This document shows positions 43,778 to 46,650 of a stretch of DNA of 46,650 nucleotides, one piece after another. The notes under the pieces are model-generated. The model had not been told where the DNA came from. It did no database searches and saw only the letters and a program-made list of their open reading frames with translations. Each line of letters starts with the position of its first letter. Position 1 is the first letter of the stretch. Source of the stretch: Lamprocystis purpurea DSM 4197. GTDB taxonomy: Bacteria > Pseudomonadota > Gammaproteobacteria > Chromatiales > Chromatiaceae. A program made the translations under genes and the position numbers. The stretch lies in NCBI RefSeq assembly GCF_000379525.1, contig NZ_KB902528.1, positions 1-46,650 on the forward strand. Direction: 5' to 3'.

Positions 43778-46599
43778 ATGGATTCAACAAGTCCAGTCCA
43801 CGATGCCGACCGGACGCGCAAGTGCCTGCGCGACCTGCTGCTCCTGCTTCCGGCCTGGTCCCTGGTGCGGGACCGCAAGGCCTTCGTCGAGACCGCGCTG
43901 GGCCATCATCCCGCCGCGGCTGAACTGAACTGGGACGACGACGGCCCCACGGTCGCCGGCCAACTGGTGCAGCGCCTCGACTTTTTCGCCGCCCGGCGGA
44001 TCGACGGCCGCCATCCGGTCTGTGCTCTGCTCGCGGAGGTCAGCCGGCGCCAGTACGACGCCAACCCCGCGGTTAAGACCCTGGTCGACCAATTGGCCCA
44101 GGTTTGCGCCGATCCGGTCGGGTCGCGGCCCACCCGCTGTCCCTATCCCGGTCTGCTCGCCTACGACTGGGGTCGCGACCCGGAGCAGGCGCGGCTCTTC
44201 TTTGGCCGCGAGGCCGAGACGGCGGCCCTGCTGGAGCGGCTGGGCCAGCTCGCCGCGGGCGATCTGCTGGTGGTCTCCGGGGCCTCCGGGTCCGGCAAGT
44301 CCTCCCTGGTCAAAGCCGGGCTGTGGCGCGCGCTGCACGAACCGCCGCCGGATGAGCCGGCGACCATCGCCGACAGCCGCGACTGGGTGATCAGCGCCAT
44401 GAAGCCGAACTTCGTCAGCGACCCCTTCGAGGGCCTGGTGCAGAGTGTCCACTGCTGCGCCCGCCGCAGCGAGCTGGTGCCGCGTGACGAGGCGGTGCGG
44501 CTGCGGGCCGACCCGGATCAGTTTCCGCGCTTGCTCGACCGCCTGCTCGAAGGACGTCCGGCCTGGCTGCTGATCCTGGATCAACTGGAAGAGTTGTTCA
44601 CCCTGGTGCCCGCGCCCGACCGCGCGGCCTTCATCGCCTTCCTGCTGCGCGCCGTGGCCGACCCGCGGCTGCGCCTGGTGGCCACCATTCGCTCGGACTT
44701 TCTGTACCATCTCAACGATCACCCGGACCTGTGCCGCCTGCTCAACCGCCGGCCGCCCTACTTTGTGTCACCGCCGCCGCCGGACGCCCTGAGGCGCATG
44801 ATCGAGGGTCCCGCCCAGGCCGTGGGTCTGCGGCTCGACCCCCGGCTCAGCGCCCGTCTGCACCAGGAGGCGCAGGGCCAGAGCGGCGGTTTGGCCCTGC
44901 TCGGCGCCGTACTGGAGGACCTGTTCGACCGCTTCGGGACCAGCGCGGAGGGCCTGACCCTGGCGCACTATGAGGACCAACTGCATGGACTCCAGGGCAT
45001 CCTGACCGAGCGTGCCGACCGTGGGTTCAGGCTGCTCGATGAGGATCACGGGATCGACGGCGCGGCGGCCGAGGACCTGATGCGCCGGGTGTTCGCCGAG
45101 CTGGTCCGCATCGATCCGGACAGCCGCGAGCCGACCCGCCGGCGGGCGCCGCTCGCCCACTGGGCCGCGGCCGACCCGGCGCGCATCTTCATCGAGGTCT
45201 TCTCGCGCGCGCCCAGGGGGCGGGACGATCAGGTGCGGCTCCTGGTCTGCGGCGCGCGGGACGGCCAGCCGATGGTCGAGGTGGCGCATGAGGCCCTGCT
45301 GCGTCAATGGTCCCGACTGGCCGACTGGATCGGCGAGCAGGCCGAGGCTCTGGTCCGCCGGGACGAGGTCCGGCGCCAGGCCGCGCGCTGGGACCAGGCC
45401 GGCCGCCCCGATGACCAATTGCCGGTGCTGGGCGTGCGCCGCGAGCTGCGCGACCGGCTCCAGCGCGCCGGGCTCTGGGCCGGGCTGCGCGCCGATGCGC
45501 GGACGGCCTACTTTCTGGCCGAGGACGCTCCGGACGAACTGGCTGACCTGACCCGCCGGGCCTTCGAGCATGGCGCGGCCGACGCGGACGCCCTGACGCT
45601 GCTGTTCTGTCTGACCGCCCCCGGCCGCATCTGGAAGACCACCCGGACCCTGGGCGACTGGATCGGTACCCAGGAACCGGCGCTGGCCGACTGGCTGCGC
45701 GGCGGGTTGGATGCCGTCCTGGCGCTGCTGGTGCAGGATGAGGGCGCGCGCTGGTATCCCCGTCGGCTCGGCATCGGCGATCTGCTGGCGGTCTTGGGTG
45801 ATCGGCGCCCCGGGGTCGGCGTGCGCCTGGACGGCCTGCCTGGTCTCGACTGGATCGACATCGCGCCCGGTGCCTTCCACTGGCAGGACAAAGGCGAGCG
45901 CAAATCCATCGACCGGGCCTATCGGATCGCCCGTTATCCCATCACCAAGGCGCAGTATCAGGCGTTCATCGACGCGGCGGACGACTATGCCAACCCGGAG
46001 TGGTGGCAGGAAGGTTACCTGGCGCCGACCCCGGATGATCCACGCTGGGACCAGCCCAACCGTCCGCGGGTCAATGTCGCCTGGGTGGAGGCCCTGGCCT
46101 ATTGCCGCTGGCTCACCGCCCGGTATCGCCAGGCGGGTCTGATCGATGCCGGTGCGGTCATCCGGCTGCCCACTGAGTTTGATGGGAGCGCGCCGCACGC
46201 GGCCGTCAGGACGCCCGCCAGTACCCTTGGGGCGGGGACTACGGCACGGGCCTGGCCAACGTCGACGAGACTCCGGTCGACGCCGGGGGTCTTTATCTGC
46301 GCGAGACCACGGCGGTGGGACTCTATCCCCGCGGTGCCTCCCCGGACGGCCTGCGCGACTGCGCCGGCAATGTTTGGGAGTGGTGTCTCAACAAGCACGA
46401 GAACCCGGCTGATGCAGACATGAAAGGTGAGGCAGGCCGTGCCTTGCGCGGCGGTTCCTGGCTCAATGACCCAGCCTTCGCGCGCGTTGTCTCTCGCTAC
46501 GGGAACTACCCTACGTACCGTAACCGCTCGGTTGGGTTCCGTGTGGTGTGTGCGTGCCCCATTCCTCTGAACACTGATCCACTGGTCACTGAACACTAA
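43778..46599 (+). CDS. STAND NTPase sensor with FGE/C-type-lectin-like domain (one frameshift)
   Basis: About 940 residues when one frameshift is repaired. Residues 1-108 are the adaptor domain shared with the SEFIR protein. An nSTAND-type NTPase follows, with Walker A SGASGSGKSS (about 166-175) and Walker B LLILDQLEELF (about 264-274). Next is a helical region ending in the typical VEVAHEALLRQWSRLADWI. The last part (from about 688, DWIDIAPGAFHWQ) is a formylglycine-generating-enzyme-like domain. At 46181-46183 the frame reads RLPTEF-DGSAPHA; adding one base gives EFEWERAARGRQDARQYPWGG, the expected motif, and then runs on to DCAGNVWEW, RGGSW and GFRVV with stop at 46599. The uncorrected frame would end at 46423. 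The ATG at 43778 has GAGGA 6 bases upstream. It is the sensor half of a predicted defence pair with the SEFIR gene. Confidence 0.85.
46441..46599 (+). other. Probable DGR variable region in the FGE domain
   Basis: The last ~160 bp of the STAND gene encode R-G-G-S-W, then spaced R...R...P..R and GFRVV, the layout of C-type-lectin-fold variable regions in diversity-generating retroelements. At the 17 variable codons between 46462 and 46530, 14 end in C or T (ctc, aat, gac, gcc, ttc, gtt, gtc, tct, tac, aac, tac, tac, aac, cgc). This is as expected if a template of AAY codons had been changed at its adenines. No reverse transcriptase or template repeat is in the window. Ordinary FGE domains share the R-G-G-S-W skeleton, so the codon pattern is the main extra clue. 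Confidence 0.5.
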
Positions 46600-46600
46600 A

Positions 46601-46615
46601 CCGCGCCCAGCGCGG
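46601..46615 (+). promoter_or_regulatory. GC hairpin directly after the variable region
   Basis: CCGCGC-CCA-GCGCGG, starting one base after the stop codon of the STAND gene. In studied retroelements a short GC-rich hairpin lies just downstream of the variable region and helps target homing, so its place here fits. It could also be a simple terminator, although no T-run follows. Confidence 0.4.
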
Positions 46616-46650
46616 TATGCGATGTTGTTGGATGGGCTCGGCCCCGGCAG

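Overview
The window is GC-rich chromosomal DNA from a gammaproteobacterium. The gene mix fits a purple sulfur bacterium of the Chromatiaceae: stand-alone menE, orphan hypF, a fused-A/B Mrp antiporter, DUF29, DUF4160/DUF2442, BrnA, many two-component and GG/HD-GYP style proteins, and very many palindromic intergenic repeats. The family-level placement is an inference from gene content, not a proof. No rRNA gene, convincing tRNA gene or CRISPR array was seen.

Layout. 0-1 kb: a frameshifted restriction-endonuclease-like gene. 1.2-2.7 kb: divergent agmatinase and pyruvoyl-dependent arginine decarboxylase, together an arginine-to-putrescine route. 2.9-6.4 kb: MgtE magnesium transporter and MenE. 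6.7-11.5 kb: ethanolamine ammonia-lyase (eutB, eutC) with an ethanolamine permease, split by a DUF29 gene and repeats. 11.9-17.8 kb: a complete six-gene Mrp/Mnh cation/proton antiporter operon (AB fused, C, D, E, F, G). 18-19.4 kb: DUF4160/DUF2442 pair, a DUF262 remnant and a small membrane protein. 19.5-29.2 kb: Crp/Fnr regulator, DUF349 protein, a 1606-residue hybrid kinase and an RpfG-type HD-GYP response regulator. 29.7-36.2 kb: hemerythrin-like protein, a DUF465/MBL/unknown operon, Skp, DUF2058, TatD and a double-ATPase peptide ABC protein. 36.2-39.2 kb: repeats, a truncated mazE and hypF.

39.4-46.6 kb is an accessory region. It holds toxin-antitoxin leftovers (BrnA with only the tail of BrnT, an HVO_A0114-like HTH protein, an XRE antitoxin), a frameshifted unknown gene, and then a two-gene conflict system. 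Its first gene is a SEFIR-domain effector. The second is a STAND NTPase ending in an FGE/C-type-lectin-like domain. Both carry the same small domain (about 70% identical over 54 residues by hand count), which probably lets the two proteins bind each other. The last ~160 bp of the STAND gene look like the variable region of a diversity-generating retroelement, followed by a short GC hairpin. The reverse transcriptase and template repeat are not in the window and would have to lie downstream or elsewhere. The STAND gene has an apparent 1-base deletion inside the FGE domain.

A second theme is repeats. Four intergenic elements (134-221 bp) share 22-bp terminal inverted repeats but have different palindromic cores. 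A further REP family (23-bp arms) and several long perfect hairpins are also present. Three genes each carry a single-base frameshift, which could reflect decay, a switch, or sequence error.
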